6,219 bases of DNA from the NCBI GenBank assembly GCA_027013765.1, contig JALWGG010000059.1, positions 1 through 6,219 on the forward strand, in the 5' to 3' direction. Every line of letters starts with the position of its first letter. Within the stretch, counting starts at the first letter, position 1. This document shows positions 5,122 through 6,219 of the stretch, one piece after another. The DNA comes from Acidilobaceae archaeon. GTDB taxonomy: Archaea; Thermoproteota; Thermoprotei_A; Sulfolobales; Acidilobaceae. The notes beneath the pieces were generated by a model. The model had not been told where the DNA came from and did no database searches. It saw only the letters and a program-made list of their open reading frames with translations. A program made the translations under genes and the position numbers.

Positions 5122-6219
5122 ATACTTCTTCTGGTAGTAGAGGGAGACCCTCCTGTAGACGTCCTCCGGCGGCAGCCCTGCCGCTGATTCTAGGAGTGAT
5201 GCCCTATCCTCCAGCTCCTCCTCTAGGCTGCTTGTGGGGAATCCTAGCTTGCTCCATGCCTCGTGGATCCTCGTGCTCCTCTTGAGGACCTCGCCCGGCG
5301 TATCTGGCTCGTGCTTGTCATCTAGAGGGTTGTATTTGAAGACTGTGATTAGGTCGTCTCCATACACCTCTGTTATGGACACAATCCTCCTCTTAGCCCT
5401 CCCCCCGAATACGGGGATGCGGCGTATATGGATGAATCCTGTAACTATCCTCAGGAATAGTGGAGGCAGGTTTATGGGGTCTAGGCGGAGCCTCAGTATG
5501 GCCCCCTCCGGGCTATCGGCATGGAATGTAGTCAGGGAGCCGTGCCCGCTCGCCGCCGCCTGTGCAAGCAGCCTAGCCTCCCTGCCCCTGACCTCCCCCA
5601 CTATTATATGCTCCGCCCTCCTCCTTAGGGAGAAGCGTAGCAGGTCCTCCAGCCCTATATCCTCTATCTCCTCCCCTGGGGGCCTTGGCCTGGTTATCAA
5701 CGGATCCCAGTGTGGGTTCTGGAGCCTGAGCTCTGGTGTATCCTCGACTGTCACTACCCTATGGTATGGTGGTATCAGGTCTGCAAGGCTCTGGAGGAGC
5801 GTTGTCTTCCCACTCCCCATATTCCCTATGATTATTAGGAATGACTGGGCCTCGACGAGGATCCATAGATATGCCGCCATTAGGGGTGTTAGGATCCTGG
5901 ATCCTATCATGTCCGCGATGGTCATTGGCTTCTCAGGGTACTTCCTGATTATGAAGCTGCTCCCATGCCTGGACACCTCCCTTGAGAATGTTACTGCGAC
6001 CCTGTGCCCCTCCTCCGTCAGGCCCTCCGCTATAGGTACTGCCAGGCTAACCATCCTCCCAGCCTTCCTAGCCAGCTGGATTGCCAGGCTATCCGCCTCA
6101 TCCTCTCCAAGCTCCACATCCACCCCAATCCACCTGGCTGGGTAGTGTCTATGTATGACTGAGACGCCCCTTCCGGGCCCGTTGACGGCGATCTCCTCTA
6201 TATGCGGATCGGTTAACAG
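5107..6219 (-). CDS. Type II/IV secretion-type assembly ATPase (GspE/VirB11/FlaI superfamily), N-terminus outside window
   Basis: The frame is open to the right edge, so the true start lies beyond it; the GTG at 6123 is internal. The first visible residues (LTDPHIEEIAVNGPGRGVSVIH) are the typical N-terminal domain motif of this superfamily. The visible 370 residues carry the full ATPase signature: Walker A GNMGSGKTT (132-140), Asp box VEDTPE (158-163), Walker B IIVGEVRG (205-212) and His box GHGSLTTFHAD (225-235). All key residues are intact, so the enzyme should work as a cytoplasmic hexameric motor for pilus, archaellum or secretion-pilin assembly. After the ATPase core there is a C-terminal part of roughly 100 residues rich in Glu, Asp and Arg. 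The gene is coupled to the TadC-like gene through TAATG. Whether it belongs to an adhesion pilus or another filament cannot be decided from what is visible. Confidence 0.93.
   Translation of the reverse strand: MLTDPHIEEIAVNGPGRGVSVIHRHYPARWIGVDVELGEDEADSLAIQLARKAGRMVSLAVPIAEGLTEEGHRVAVTFSREVSRHGSSFIIRKYPEKPMTIADMIGSRILTPLMAAYLWILVEAQSFLIIIGNMGSGKTTLLQSLADLIPPYHRVVTVEDTPELRLQNPHWDPLITRPRPPGEEIEDIGLEDLLRFSLRRRAEHIIVGEVRGREARLLAQAAASGHGSLTTFHADSPEGAILRLRLDPINLPPLFLRIVTGFIHIRRIPVFGGRAKRRIVSITEVYGDDLITVFKYNPLDDKHEPDTPGEVLKRSTRIHEAWSKLGFPTSSLEEELEDRASLLESAAGLPPEDVYRRVSLYYQKKYGVSI

Noticed and set aside
6121..6123. GTG as the start of the secretion ATPase.
   Set aside because: The same frame continues to the window edge and encodes the family N-terminal motif (DPHIEEIAVNG), so this GTG is internal.
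5234..6145. 303-codon open frame on the plus strand opposite the ATPase.
   Set aside because: It is the antisense shadow of a gene with complete Walker motifs; its translation is low-complexity Ser/Leu/Arg with no recognisable domain.

Overview
The window reads as hyperthermophilic archaeal DNA, most likely from a crenarchaeon of the Desulfurococcales type. The grounds are the gene families present (DUF211, an archaeal UPF0148 zinc protein, a KptA with crenarchaeal-style motifs, a non-catalytic tRNA-splicing endonuclease subunit, an archaeal GspE/VirB11 ATPase with its polytopic partner), heavy use of AGG, ATA and CTA codons, GTG/TTG starts, TATA-like elements and almost no non-coding DNA. 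The order-level placement is an inference from style; no marker gene fixes it.

Layout, left to right. 1-147 (+) is the C-terminal end of a DUF211 protein, with its start outside the window. 144-1451 (-) is a two-gene unit: a UPF0148 zinc-ribbon protein followed by an unrecognised 295-residue protein. A 49-bp divergent promoter region (1452-1500) separates it from kptA (1501-2142, +). Next come two overlapping minus-strand genes: a DUF309-domain protein (2536-3153) that runs about 100 bases into an unrecognised 165-residue protein (2139-2636). A short divergent gap leads to the structural (beta) subunit of the tRNA-splicing endonuclease (3200-3685, +). The right third (3680-6219, -) is the distal part of a type IV pilus/archaellum-like secretion operon: an assembly ATPase, cut off at its N-terminus by the window edge, then a TadC/FlaJ-like membrane platform protein joined to it by a TAATG stop/start overlap.

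The window combines an RNA-processing neighbourhood (KptA and EndA-beta, about 1 kb apart) with a surface-appendage or secretion module; nothing seen ties the two together. The proteins I could not name are the 295- and 165-residue ones. The 295-residue gene is clearly more AT-rich (about 49% GC by hand count over 181-1020) than the secretion genes (about 60% over 5401-5700).

All three convergent gene pairs overlap at their stop codons, so no spacer is left for a conventional terminator between them. I found no tRNA or rRNA gene, CRISPR array, insertion sequence or clear poly-T terminator. No intergenic stretch exceeds 50 bases. I do not see a convincing new multi-gene system; the best leads are the two unrecognised proteins, the altered zinc ligands of the UPF0148 protein, the long same-strand overlap and the shared-stop gene architecture.
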